Assembly: GCF_007989625.1 (NCBI RefSeq)
Contig: NZ_BJUK01000023.1
Coordinates: 1 to 61,659, forward strand
DNA from: Bisbaumannia pacifica
GTDB taxonomy: Bacteria; Pseudomonadota; Gammaproteobacteria; Pseudomonadales; Halomonadaceae
Length of the DNA stretch: 61,659 bases
Direction of reading: 5' to 3'
Program-made: the position numbers and the translations under genes
Part shown: positions 36,609 to 46,961 of the stretch, piece by piece
How the letters are laid out: each line of letters opens with the position of its first letter
Position numbering within the stretch: position 1 is the first letter of the stretch
The notes under the pieces: generated by a model
Databases searched by the model: none
What the model was told of the DNA's origin: nothing
What the model saw: only the letters and a program-made list of their open reading frames with translations

Positions 36609-38675
36609 ATGGCATCCTCTACTTTCTTGCTGGAACTCGGTGTCGAGGAACTGCCTCCCGGTGCCATCGATAGCCTCGCCGAGGCCCTGGCCGAAGGCCT
36701 GCGTCGTGGCCTGAGCGACGCCGAGATCGACTTCGGCGCCATCCGCGCCCACGCCACCCCCCGCCGCCTGGCGGTGGAGATTCTCGAGCTCGCCGACAAG
36801 CAGCCGGACCGCGAAGTCGAACGCCGCGGCCCGGCCCTGGCCGCCGCCTTCAAGGACGGCCAGCCCACCAAGGCCGCCGAGGGCTTCGCCCGCTCCTGCG
36901 GCGTCGGCGTCGACGAGCTGATCCACCTGGAGACCGACAAGGGCACCTGGCTCGGCTACCGGGAACAGCAGCAGGGTGAGGCCACCACCGCCCTGCTGCC
37001 GGGCATCGCCGACAAGGCGATCACCGCCCTGCCGGTGCCCAAGAACATGCGCTGGGGCGCCTCGCGCATCGAGTTCTCGCGCCCGGTGCACTGGCTGGTG
37101 ATGCTCTATGGCGACGCCGTGGTGGAGGCCGAGATCCTCGGCCTCACCGCCTCCCGCACCACCTATGGCCATCGCTTCCATGCCCCCGAGGCCATCGAAC
37201 TGGCCCAGGCCGACGGCTACCTGGCGACCCTGGAAGAGGCCTATGTGCTGGCCGATCGCCACAAGCGTCGCGAGCGTATCCGCGAGCAGGTACTGGCCGA
37301 GGCGGAGTGCCAGGAGGCCGAGGCGGTGATCGACGAGGCGCTGCTCGACGAGGTCAGCGGCCTGGTGGAGTGGCCCGTGGCCCTGACCGGCAGCTTCGAC
37401 GAGCGCTTCCTGGAGGTGCCGCCGGAGTGCCTGATCTCCTCGATGAAGGCCAACCAGAAGTACTTCCACCTGCTGGACAGCGACGGCAAGCTCAAGCCGC
37501 TGTTTATCACCGTGGCCAATATCGAGAGCCGGGATCCCCAGCAGGTGATCGAAGGCAACGAGCGGGTGATCCGCCCGCGCCTGGCCGACGCCGCCTTCTT
37601 CTACGACACCGACCGCAAGACGCCGCTGGCCGAGCGCCGCGACGGCCTGGCCAGCGTGGTCTTCCAGCAGCAGTTGGGCACCCTGGCCGACAAGGCCGAC
37701 CGCTCCGCGGTGGTGGCCCGGCATATCGCCGAGCGCATCGGCGGCGACCCCCTGCATGCCGAGCGTGCCGCCCAGCTGGCCAAGTGCGACCTGGTCACCG
37801 AGATGGTGCTGGAGTTCCCCGAGCTGCAGGGCATCATGGGCTGCTACTACGCGCGCCAGGATGGCGAGCCCGAAGCCGTGGCCCGGGCCCTCTACGAGCA
37901 GTACCTGCCGCGCAACGCCGGCGACGAGATCCCCCAGAGCCAGACCGGCCAGGCCGTGGCCCTGGCCGACCGCCTCGACACCCTGACCGGCATCTTCGGC
38001 ATCGGTCAGCGCCCCACCGGCACCAAGGACCCCTTCGCCCTGCGCCGCGCCGCCATCGCCGTGCTCAATATCCTGGTCAAGGGCGAGCTGGATCTCGACC
38101 TGCGCGAGCTGCTGAGCCTGGCGGTGGAGCAGCATGGCGAGCTGCCCAAGGTCGAGGGCCTGGTGGATCTGGTGCTCGACTATATGCTCGAGCGCTTCCG
38201 TGCCTGGGCCCAGGACGAGGGCATGGCGGTGGAGAGCTACCTGGCGGTGCGTGCCCGCCCGGTTACCAAGCCCCTGGACTTCGCCCGCCGCATGCGCGCC
38301 GTGCACGGCTTCGCCGCCCGCGACGAGGCCACGGCCCTGGCCGCCGCCAATAAGCGGGTCTCCAATATCCTCGCCAAGCAGGAACATGACGGTAGCACCC
38401 GGGTGAACCCCGAGCTGTTGCAGGAACATGCCGAGCAGGTGCTGCACCAGGCCCTGGCGGCTCGCCGCGAGGAGGTGGCCCCGCTGTTCCGGGCCGCCGA
38501 CTACAGCGCCGCCCTGGACCGCCTGGCGGCCCTGCGCGAGCCCGTCGACACCTTCTTCGACGAGGTGATGGTGATGGCCGAGGAGCCGGCGGTACGCGCC
38601 AATCGCCTGGCCCTGCTCGCCGACCTCCAGGCGCTGTTCCTGGAAGTGGCGGATATCGCCGAACTCCAGCAGTAA
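36609..38675 (+). CDS. glyS: Glycyl-tRNA synthetase beta subunit
   Basis: tRNA-binding subunit of bacterial glycyl-tRNA synthetase. The 688 residues (E. coli 689) start MASSTFLLELGVEELPPGAIDSLAEAL and include VPKNMRWG...FSRPVHWLVMLYG, an HD-like core and a C-terminal anticodon-binding helical domain. The ATG at 36609 is used rather than a TTG that overlaps the glyQ stop. A strong terminator follows 21 bases after the stop codon. Confidence 0.98.
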   Translation: MASSTFLLELGVEELPPGAIDSLAEALAEGLRRGLSDAEIDFGAIRAHATPRRLAVEILELADKQPDREVERRGPALAAAFKDGQPTKAAEGFARSCGVGVDELIHLETDKGTWLGYREQQQGEATTALLPGIADKAITALPVPKNMRWGASRIEFSRPVHWLVMLYGDAVVEAEILGLTASRTTYGHRFHAPEAIELAQADGYLATLEEAYVLADRHKRRERIREQVLAEAECQEAEAVIDEALLDEVSGLVEWPVALTGSFDERFLEVPPECLISSMKANQKYFHLLDSDGKLKPLFITVANIESRDPQQVIEGNERVIRPRLADAAFFYDTDRKTPLAERRDGLASVVFQQQLGTLADKADRSAVVARHIAERIGGDPLHAERAAQLAKCDLVTEMVLEFPELQGIMGCYYARQDGEPEAVARALYEQYLPRNAGDEIPQSQTGQAVALADRLDTLTGIFGIGQRPTGTKDPFALRRAAIAVLNILVKGELDLDLRELLSLAVEQHGELPKVEGLVDLVLDYMLERFRAWAQDEGMAVESYLAVRARPVTKPLDFARRMRAVHGFAARDEATALAAANKRVSNILAKQEHDGSTRVNPELLQEHAEQVLHQALAARREEVAPLFRAADYSAALDRLAALREPVDTFFDEVMVMAEEPAVRANRLALLADLQALFLEVADIAELQQ

Positions 38676-38696
38676 GCAGAGCCCCCGCAAGACCAA

Positions 38697-38727
38697 GGGC
38701 CGGCGAGTGTGACTCGCCGGCCCTTTT
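38697..38727 (+). terminator. Rho-independent terminator of glyQS
   Basis: Perfect 12-base stem, GGGCCGGCGAGT (38697-38708) and ACTCGCCGGCCC (38712-38723), with a GTG loop and followed by TTTT. Confidence 0.95.
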
Positions 38728-38749
38728 CTATTCACTCCGCCCATCCGGG

Positions 38750-38765
38750 CGTTTCACGTGAAACA
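38750..38765. promoter_or_regulatory. parS site 1 (15 of 16 bases)
   Basis: cGTTTCACGTGAAACA differs from the ParB recognition palindrome TGTTTCACGTGAAACA only in the first base. It lies between the glyS terminator and gmhB, 55 bases from parS site 2 and about 7 kb from oriC. Confidence 0.85.
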
Positions 38766-38804
38766 CCGCCGGCGCCAGAACCGACTAGCCGACTTGGCAG
38801 GCGA

Positions 38805-38820
38805 TGTTCCACGTGAAACA
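38805..38820. promoter_or_regulatory. parS site 2
   Basis: TGTTCCACGTGAAACA is identical to the canonical Bacillus subtilis parS and one base from the palindrome used at the other sites. It lies 35 bases before the gmhB start. An in-frame ATG at 38804 reads through the site as Met-Phe-His-Val-Lys-His. Confidence 0.92.
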
Positions 38821-38854
38821 CTCCCCACCACCTAACGACAGCCATGAGGACGCG

Positions 38855-39433
38855 ATGCCCATGCCCTCCCCCGACCGATTGGTCATTCTCGATCGCGATG
38901 GCGTAATCAACCAGGACTCCGATGCCTACGTGAAGTCCCTGGAGGAGTTCCTCCCCTACCCCAGCGCCATCGCCGCCATCGGCTGCCTCTGCCGGGCGGG
39001 GTGGACGGTGACGGTGGCCACCAACCAGTCGGGCATCGCCCGGGGCTACTATAGCGAGGCCACCCTGGGAGAGATGCACGCGGAGCTTCGGCGTCGAGTC
39101 GCCGCGGCCGGCGGGGAGCTGGCGCATATCGCCTACTGCCCCCATGGTCCCGACGACGACTGCGACTGCCGCAAGCCGCTGCCCGGCCTGCTCGAGCAGA
39201 TCCGCGATGCCCTGGATCTCGACAGCCTGGAGGGGAGCTGGATGGTGGGCGATAGCCTGCGCGATTTGCAGGCCGGTGAGACGCAAGGATGTCACCGCGT
39301 GCTGGTCAGGACCGGCAAGGGCGAGCGCACCCTGGCCAAGCATCCGGAGCTCGCCGCCCGCGGCAGTGAGCCCCGCGTCTTCGCTGATCTGGCCGCCTTC
39401 GTCGACTGGCTACTGGCCGAACAGGCGCCATAG
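38855..39433 (+). CDS. gmhB: D-glycero-beta-D-manno-heptose-1,7-bisphosphate 7-phosphatase
   Basis: HAD-family phosphatase that removes the C7 phosphate from heptose 1,7-bisphosphate in ADP-heptose synthesis. The 192-residue product has the nucleophile motif VILDRDGVIN, then TVATNQSGIARGYYSE, the zinc-binding CPHGPDDDCDCRKP, and WMVGDSLRDLQAGETQGCHRVLV. The start at 38855 has GAGG upstream and gives the E. coli-like length; the upstream ATG at 38804 would add 17 residues encoded by parS DNA. It stands alone between two parS sites and gyrB. Confidence 0.95.
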   Translation: MPMPSPDRLVILDRDGVINQDSDAYVKSLEEFLPYPSAIAAIGCLCRAGWTVTVATNQSGIARGYYSEATLGEMHAELRRRVAAAGGELAHIAYCPHGPDDDCDCRKPLPGLLEQIRDALDLDSLEGSWMVGDSLRDLQAGETQGCHRVLVRTGKGERTLAKHPELAARGSEPRVFADLAAFVDWLLAEQAP

Positions 39434-39453
39434 GTACAAGTTGCCTAAACGAA

Positions 39454-39484
39454 ATCGCCCCCATGGCCAGGCCATGGGGGCGAT
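39454..39484. terminator. Bidirectional terminator between gmhB and gyrB
   Basis: Long perfect inverted repeat, ATCGCCCCCATGGCC (39454-39468) and GGCCATGGGGGCGAT (39470-39484), with gttt after it on the plus strand and TTTC after it on the minus strand. It lies between convergent gmhB and gyrB. Confidence 0.85.
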
Positions 39485-39534
39485 GTTTCTTCCGACTTCC
39501 AGCTTAAGGCTTCGAGCGCCCGACGCAACCGGGA

Positions 39535-41958
<2,424 letters not shown>

Positions 41959-41981
41959 CTACTCCATCATGTGAAGTCTTT

Positions 41982-43070
41982 TCATTCCGTCGCCTGGAAC
42001 TCTAGCCGGCCCTGTTTCACGTGAAACATGGCGACCGGGGTCTCCGGTCGCCAGCGTCCGGCGAGTGCCTGGGGTTCGACACTGGTGATGAATGCTTGAC
42101 AGTCCAGACACGACAGCCAGTGGCAGAACATCTCGCGATGACCCGCATCCAGCTCCGCGGGTAGATCGTCGATCAAATAAAGGCAGGTGCGGCCGGTCAT
42201 CGCCTCCAGCACCCGTCCCTGGGCCAGTTTCATGGCACTGACCACCAGCTTCTGCTGGCCGCGGGAGAGCACCTCCACCGCCGGCCGCCGCTTGAGGCGG
42301 ATACGCAGATCGGCGCGCTGGGGCCCCTGCTGGGTAAAGCCCATCTGGCGGTCGGTGTCTCGCCCCTGGTGCAGGAGCTCGGCCAACGGCCGGCGCTTGT
42401 CCCAACCACGGGAATAACGTAGCTCGAGACCCGGCAGCGGCAGCAACTCCTTGAGGGTCTCGTCGAAGACCGGCAGGAAGTCGTCCATATAGGCACGGCG
42501 CAACTCGTCCAGGCACTCGCTCCAGCGCACCAACTCATGCTCCCAACTATCGAGGGAGCGTCGATCGATTCTATCATGTCTGAGCAGGGCATTCCGATGT
42601 TTCAGGGCCCGCCGCACCCCCTTCCACACTTCCATGAAGCCATGTTTCACGTGAAACACGCCCCAGTCGAGAAACTCTCGACGCGCCGCCGGCCCTCCCT
42701 CCAGCAAGCGGAAGGCATCGGGATTGATGAGTTGCAAGGGCAGGGCCTCGGCCAGCTGCGCCAGGCGGGCGATCCGCTCGCCGCCCAGGCGTAGCTCCAG
42801 CTCGCTGGCATCGCGCTGGCGACGTACGCCCAGGGCGAGATCACCCGACAGGCGGGCATGCAGGGTCAAGGCGGGCTGGTCATGGGCGATGGCGTGACGC
42901 AGTTGCTGAGTGCGAAAAGAGCGCCCCATGCCCAGCACATGAATGCCCTCCAGCAGGCTGGTCTTGCCGCTGCCGTTGGGGCCGAGGATCAGGTTGATCC
43001 CGGGCTGCGGGCGCATCTCGAGGGGCTCGAGGTTACGCAGGCCGCTGAAGGCGAGACGCTCGATGGCCAT
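41982..43070 (-). CDS. recF: RecF recombination/repair ATPase
   Basis: Loads RecA at gaps together with RecO and RecR. The 362 residues include Walker A GPNGSGKTSLLEGI (30-43), the signature LSRGQQKLVVSAMKLAQ and Walker B CLYLIDDLPAELD. Unusually, two ParB-binding parS palindromes lie inside the frame, read as VFHVKH near residue 140 and MFHVKQ near residue 350; these residues fall in spots where E. coli RecF has no such sequence, as far as I recall. The last ten codons after parS are short and poorly conserved. Confidence 0.97.
   Translation of the reverse strand: MAIERLAFSGLRNLEPLEMRPQPGINLILGPNGSGKTSLLEGIHVLGMGRSFRTQQLRHAIAHDQPALTLHARLSGDLALGVRRQRDASELELRLGGERIARLAQLAEALPLQLINPDAFRLLEGGPAARREFLDWGVFHVKHGFMEVWKGVRRALKHRNALLRHDRIDRRSLDSWEHELVRWSECLDELRRAYMDDFLPVFDETLKELLPLPGLELRYSRGWDKRRPLAELLHQGRDTDRQMGFTQQGPQRADLRIRLKRRPAVEVLSRGQQKLVVSAMKLAQGRVLEAMTGRTCLYLIDDLPAELDAGHREMFCHWLSCLDCQAFITSVEPQALAGRWRPETPVAMFHVKQGRLEFQATE
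42013..42028. promoter_or_regulatory. parS site 3 (inside recF 3' end)
   Basis: Perfect 16-base palindrome TGTTTCACGTGAAACA, about 3.8 kb from oriC. On the coding strand it reads Met-Phe-His-Val-Lys-Gln, ten or so codons before the recF stop. Confidence 0.95.
42643..42658. promoter_or_regulatory. parS site 4 (middle of recF)
   Basis: A second perfect TGTTTCACGTGAAACA, 630 bases from site 3 and within recF, read as Val-Phe-His-Val-Lys-His. Confidence 0.95.
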
Positions 43071-43126
43071 CGTCAGGGCTCGCCGCCTCTCGAAAAGGCG
43101 ACAAAAAAACTTGAAAAATCAGCCGA

Positions 43127-44233
43127 TTAAAGCCGCATCGGCATGACCACATACATGGCATCACCGCCCCCGGGCTGCTCCAGCAGGGCGCTGCTGTTGG
43201 GGTCGGAGAGGGTCATCTGCACCCGTTCGTCATCGACGGTGTTGAGCACGTCGATCAGGTAGCCGACGTTGAAGCCGATCTCCAGGGTGTTGCCGCTATA
43301 TTCCACGGCCACATTCTCTTCGGCTTCTTCCTGCTCGGGGTTGTTGGCCATGACCCGCAGGTTGCCCTCCTCCAGCAGCAGGCGTACGCCACGATACTTC
43401 TCGTTGGAGAGGATGGAGGTACGCGACAGGACCTGGCGCAGCTCGGCGCGGTCGGCCAAGAAGACCTTGTCGCCCCCCCGGGGCACCACCCGCTCGTAAT
43501 CCGGGAACTTGCCGTCCACCAGCTTGGAGGTAAAGGTGAAATCGCCGGTATGGGCGCGCACATGGCTGGCCCCCAGGGTCAGGGTCACCGGCTCGTCGCT
43601 GCCGTCCAGCAGGCGCGCCAACTCCAGCACCCCCTTGCGCGGCACGATCAGCTTCTGGGCCGGAGCGACCTGGATATCGGCGGGCCGCGAGCAGACCGCC
43701 AGGCGGTGACCATCGGTGGCCACGGTGCGCACCAGGTTGTCCTTCAGCTCCAGCAGCATGCCGTTGAGGTAGTAACGCACGTCCTGCTGGGCCATGGCGA
43801 AGGCGGTGGCATCGATCAACTGCTTGAGGGTGCCCCGCGGCAGGCTCAGCTCGGTACTGCCCTGCCCCTCCTCGATGCTCGGGAACTCCGCCACCGGCAG
43901 GGTCGAGAGGGTGAAGCGGGAGCGCCCGCTGCGCAGTACCGCGCGCCCCTCCTCGAGGGCGAAGTGCAGCTCGGCCTGGTCCGGCAGCGACTTGCAGATG
44001 TCCATCAGCTTGCGGGCCGGCACGGTGACCGCCCCGGGGGCCTCCACCTGGGAGGCGGCGGTACGCCCGATCAGCTCGACCTCCAGGTCGGTGCCGGTCA
44101 GGGCCACTTGCTGGGCCTCGTCCACCTGGATCAGCACATTGGACAGCACCGGCAGGGTCTGGCGCCGCTCCACGACGCCAGCGACCAGGGCCAGCGGACG
44201 CAGCAGGGCTTCGCGGGAGATGGAAAATTTCAT
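43127..44233 (-). CDS. dnaN: DNA polymerase III beta sliding clamp
   Basis: Homodimeric clamp that gives the replicase processivity. The 368 residues show the N-terminal MKFSISREALLRPLALVAGVVERRQTLPVLSNVLI and the C-terminal YVVMPMRL, with the hydrophobic binding groove residues in place. It lies 64 bases after dnaA and 56 bases before recF, so it is probably cotranscribed with both. Confidence 0.99.
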   Translation of the reverse strand: MKFSISREALLRPLALVAGVVERRQTLPVLSNVLIQVDEAQQVALTGTDLEVELIGRTAASQVEAPGAVTVPARKLMDICKSLPDQAELHFALEEGRAVLRSGRSRFTLSTLPVAEFPSIEEGQGSTELSLPRGTLKQLIDATAFAMAQQDVRYYLNGMLLELKDNLVRTVATDGHRLAVCSRPADIQVAPAQKLIVPRKGVLELARLLDGSDEPVTLTLGASHVRAHTGDFTFTSKLVDGKFPDYERVVPRGGDKVFLADRAELRQVLSRTSILSNEKYRGVRLLLEEGNLRVMANNPEQEEAEENVAVEYSGNTLEIGFNVGYLIDVLNTVDDERVQMTLSDPNSSALLEQPGGGDAMYVVMPMRL

Positions 44234-44297
44234 GGGGGCTCCACTTGTCCTGGAATGGGATGACGGCCAATCATCGCGCCTTGCCTGGCGCCTGGCC

Positions 44298-45758
44298 TCA
44301 ACTGGTCAGCAAACGCAGTAGGTTCTTGTAATCCTCGCGGATATCCGCGCTCTCTTCCTGCAATGACTGCACCTTGCGGCAGGCATGCAGCACCGTGGTG
44401 TGATCGCGACCGCCGAAGGCATCGCCGATCTCCGGCAGGCTATGGTTGGTCAGTTCCTTGGCCAGCGCCATGGCAATCTGCCGCGGCCGGGCCACCGAAC
44501 GGGAGCGCCGCTTGGAGAGCAGATCGGCTAGCTTGATCTTGTAGTACTCCGCCACGGTGCGCTGGATATTGTCGACCCCCACCTGCTTGTCCTGCAGGGC
44601 CAGCAGATCCTTGAGGGATTCGCGGATAAAGTCCTGGGTGATCGGCTTGCCCATGAAGTGGGAGTCGGCGATCACCTTCTTCAGCGCCCCCTCCAGCTCG
44701 CGCACATTGGAGCGGATCTTCTGGGCGATAAAGAAGGCCGCGTCGTGGGGCAGATCGACCTTGGCCTGATCGGCCTTCTTCATCAGGATCGCCACCCGCG
44801 TCTCCAGCTCCGGCGGCTCGATGGCCACCGTCAGCCCCCAGCCGAAGCGCGACTTGAGGCGCTCCTCTACCCCGCTGATCTCCTTGGGATAGCGATCCGA
44901 GGTGAGGATCATCTGCTGGCCGCCCTCGAGCAGGGCATTGAAGGTGTGGAAGAACTCCTCCTGGGACCGCTCCTTGCCGGCGAAGAACTGGATATCATCG
45001 ATCAGCAGGGCGTCGACGCTGCGGTAGAAGCGCTTGAAGTCGTTGATGGCATTGAGCTGCAGCGCCTTGACCATATCGGCCACGAAGCGCTCGGAGTGCA
45101 GGTAGACCACCTTGGCGTTCTCGCGACGCCCGGCCAGGGCATTGCCCACCGCATGCATCAGGTGGGTCTTGCCCAGGCCCACGCCGCCATACAGAAACAG
45201 CGGGTTGTAGGCCCCGCCGGGGTTCTCGGAGACCTGGCGGGAGGCGGCTCGAGCCAGTTGGTTCGACTTGCCCTCGACGAAGGTCTCGAAGGTGAAGTTG
45301 GGGTTGAGGCCGCTGGAGTGCTTGAGGCTACCCTCCACCTGCACCTGCCGCTCGCCGCGGCGCGGGGCCTTCTCCTCGAGGGCCTCGATCTCCCGCTCGT
45401 CGGCATAGTCGTCGCCGCGGGGCGGTGTCTTCACCGCCGGGGCACTGGGACGGCGAGGCGTCGCCGAGACCGGGGTCCCCAGGTTGCGGGGCTGCGGGCT
45501 GGGCACGCTGCCGCGGCTGCCCACCGTGAGACTCACCTTGGGCGGTTTGCCCGAGGCCAGCTCACGCAGCAGTTCATTGATGCGCTTGATGTACTTGTCG
45601 CTGACCCAATCGCGCACGAAGCGATTGGGAGCCAGCAGGCGCAGCTCATTGGACTCGCCTTCCTCCGCCTGCAGGGGACGAATCCAGGTATTGAACTGCT
45701 GCGAGTTCAGCTCGTCCTGCAGGTAATCCAGACACTGTTGCCAAAGAGCGACGGACAC
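44298..45758 (-). CDS. dnaA: Replication initiator DnaA
   Basis: AAA+ initiator that binds DnaA boxes and melts oriC. The 486 residues comprise domain I ([29 protein letters not shown]), a proline-rich domain II, the AAA+ domain ([49 protein letters not shown]) and domain IV with the DnaA signature [33 protein letters not shown]. It is transcribed away from oriC, which lies directly upstream. Confidence 0.99.
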   Translation of the reverse strand: MSVALWQQCLDYLQDELNSQQFNTWIRPLQAEEGESNELRLLAPNRFVRDWVSDKYIKRINELLRELASGKPPKVSLTVGSRGSVPSPQPRNLGTPVSATPRRPSAPAVKTPPRGDDYADEREIEALEEKAPRRGERQVQVEGSLKHSSGLNPNFTFETFVEGKSNQLARAASRQVSENPGGAYNPLFLYGGVGLGKTHLMHAVGNALAGRRENAKVVYLHSERFVADMVKALQLNAINDFKRFYRSVDALLIDDIQFFAGKERSQEEFFHTFNALLEGGQQMILTSDRYPKEISGVEERLKSRFGWGLTVAIEPPELETRVAILMKKADQAKVDLPHDAAFFIAQKIRSNVRELEGALKKVIADSHFMGKPITQDFIRESLKDLLALQDKQVGVDNIQRTVAEYYKIKLADLLSKRRSRSVARPRQIAMALAKELTNHSLPEIGDAFGGRDHTTVLHACRKVQSLQEESADIREDYKNLLRLLTS

Positions 45759-46314
45759 GCGACCTCACCATGCAGTTGTCGAATGACCGGCCATTGTATC
45801 GTCACAGGCCCGGGTTATCCACACGAGAGGCACCACCGGCGGTGCTGTGGACAACTTGTCCCCAACCCCTGGGAGAAACGGAGGACCCAGGGTGGACGCC
45901 CCGGGTCCTGTGGACGAACGCGCCTCTCGTCACCAGGCTCCTCCCAGCTTCCCCACCGTTTCCCGGCACTTTTCCCACACCCTTTTCTAAAGGCTAGCCC
46001 ACTGATATGAAATGACTAATATCAGTTATCCACAAATCTTTTCCCCAGTATTAATAACAACATCGTTTAAAAGGGCTAAATTATTATAATTGAGTGCACT
46101 AGCCTGGCCGAATGGCGCGCCCCTCCCATTCCGGCACGCCGGCTCCCCCATCGTGGCGCAGTTTCTTCGCCCTGGCGGCGCGGAAAAATTGCACCGGGGC
46201 AGCGAATTCTCTAGAATTCCCGGTCTTGACCCGAAAGCTCCCGCGTAATCCGTCGGGGAAACCGGGCCGCTACTCTGACGTTCAGTCCAACCAACCACGT
46301 GGGAATCGAGAGTT
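45759..46314. other. Replication origin oriC
   Basis: Intergenic region between dnaA and rpmH, the usual gammaproteobacterial origin position. Perfect DnaA boxes TTATCCACA lie at 45815-45823 and 46026-46034; weaker ones are TGTGGACAA (45846-45854), TTGTCCCCA (45856-45864) and TGTGGACGA (45909-45917). An AT-rich stretch that could be the unwinding element follows the second perfect box (about 46043-46100, including ttaataacaa and ttattataatt). GATC sites are scarce. The rpmH promoter occupies the right end. Confidence 0.9.
46189..46217 (+). promoter_or_regulatory. rpmH promoter
   Basis: TTGCAC (46189-46194) and TAGAAT (46212-46217) separated by exactly 17 bases, about 100 bases before the rpmH start. 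A good sigma-70 match facing rpmH-rnpA-yidC. Confidence 0.75.
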
Positions 46315-46449
46315 ATGAAACGCACCTTTCAACCGAGCGTTCTCAAGCGCAAGCGTGTGCACGGCTTCCGTGCTCGCATGGCCACCAAGAACGGTCGTGC
46401 CGTCCTGGCGCGCCGTCGCGCCAAGGGCCGTAAGCGTCTGAGCGCCTGA
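46315..46449 (+). CDS. rpmH: Ribosomal protein bL34
   Basis: Small basic protein of the large ribosomal subunit. All 44 residues, from [20 protein letters not shown] to [10 protein letters not shown], follow the universal bL34 pattern. Too short for most ORF searches. GAGAG lies just upstream of its ATG. First gene of the rpmH-rnpA-yidC unit. Confidence 0.99.
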   Translation: MKRTFQPSVLKRKRVHGFRARMATKNGRAVLARRRAKGRKRLSA

Positions 46450-46462
46450 TCGCGGATCACGC

Positions 46463-46846
46463 GTGTCCTGTCAGGGCTTTCCCCGGCGGCTGCGTCTGCT
46501 GACGGCCGGGGACTATCGACATGTCTTCGACCATGCGGACTTCAAGGTCCATGGCAAGGGGCTGATGGCCCTGGCAAGGCGCAATGATCTCGGTCATGCG
46601 CGCCTCGGCCTGGTCTTCAGCAAGAAGAATGTGCGTCGTGCCGTCGATCGCAACCGCCTCAAACGGCTGGTGCGCGAGTCGATCCGACTGCAGCAGCAGC
46701 GCCTGCCCGCGGTGGATATCGTGGTCCTCGCTCGACGCGGGGCGCATGAGCTGGACAATGCCACCCTGCACCGCCAGCTTCACGGCATGTGGCGACGCCT
46801 GGAAAAAGACGCTCGCAAGATGGCGGTCGACGCCACAGGGTCCTGA
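46463..46846 (+). CDS. rnpA: Ribonuclease P protein component
   Basis: Protein cofactor of RNase P, which matures the 5' ends of tRNAs. The 127-residue product starts at a GTG thirteen bases after rpmH and carries FPRRLRLLTAGDYRHVF, ARRNDLGHARLGLVFSKKNVRRAVDRNRLKRLVRESIR (the RNR motif) and DIVVLARRGAHEL. Position and length are normal. No yidD follows it, although that gene is usual here. Confidence 0.97.
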   Translation: MSCQGFPRRLRLLTAGDYRHVFDHADFKVHGKGLMALARRNDLGHARLGLVFSKKNVRRAVDRNRLKRLVRESIRLQQQRLPAVDIVVLARRGAHELDNATLHRQLHGMWRRLEKDARKMAVDATGS

Positions 46847-46884
46847 CCTGACACCGCCGTTGTCGCCGTAACGGTGACGCCTTC

Positions 46885-46905
46885 AGCCTGCCTCCGGCAG
46901 GCTTT
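46885..46905 (+). terminator. Hairpin between rnpA and yidC
   Basis: AGCCTGCC (46885-46892) and GGCAGGCT (46896-46903) with a TCC loop, followed only by TTTC. It may be a leaky terminator or attenuator that lowers yidC expression relative to rpmH-rnpA. Confidence 0.5.
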
Positions 46906-46961
46906 CGTGTGTCTCGAAGACGGCGTGCTCACACCTTCATCACCCACCGGGCAGGATCCCC

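Noticed and set aside
46026-46325. 99-codon minus-strand ORF covering oriC and the rpmH start
   Set aside because: It overlaps the rpmH promoter and DnaA boxes, has no family resemblance and no good ribosome binding site.
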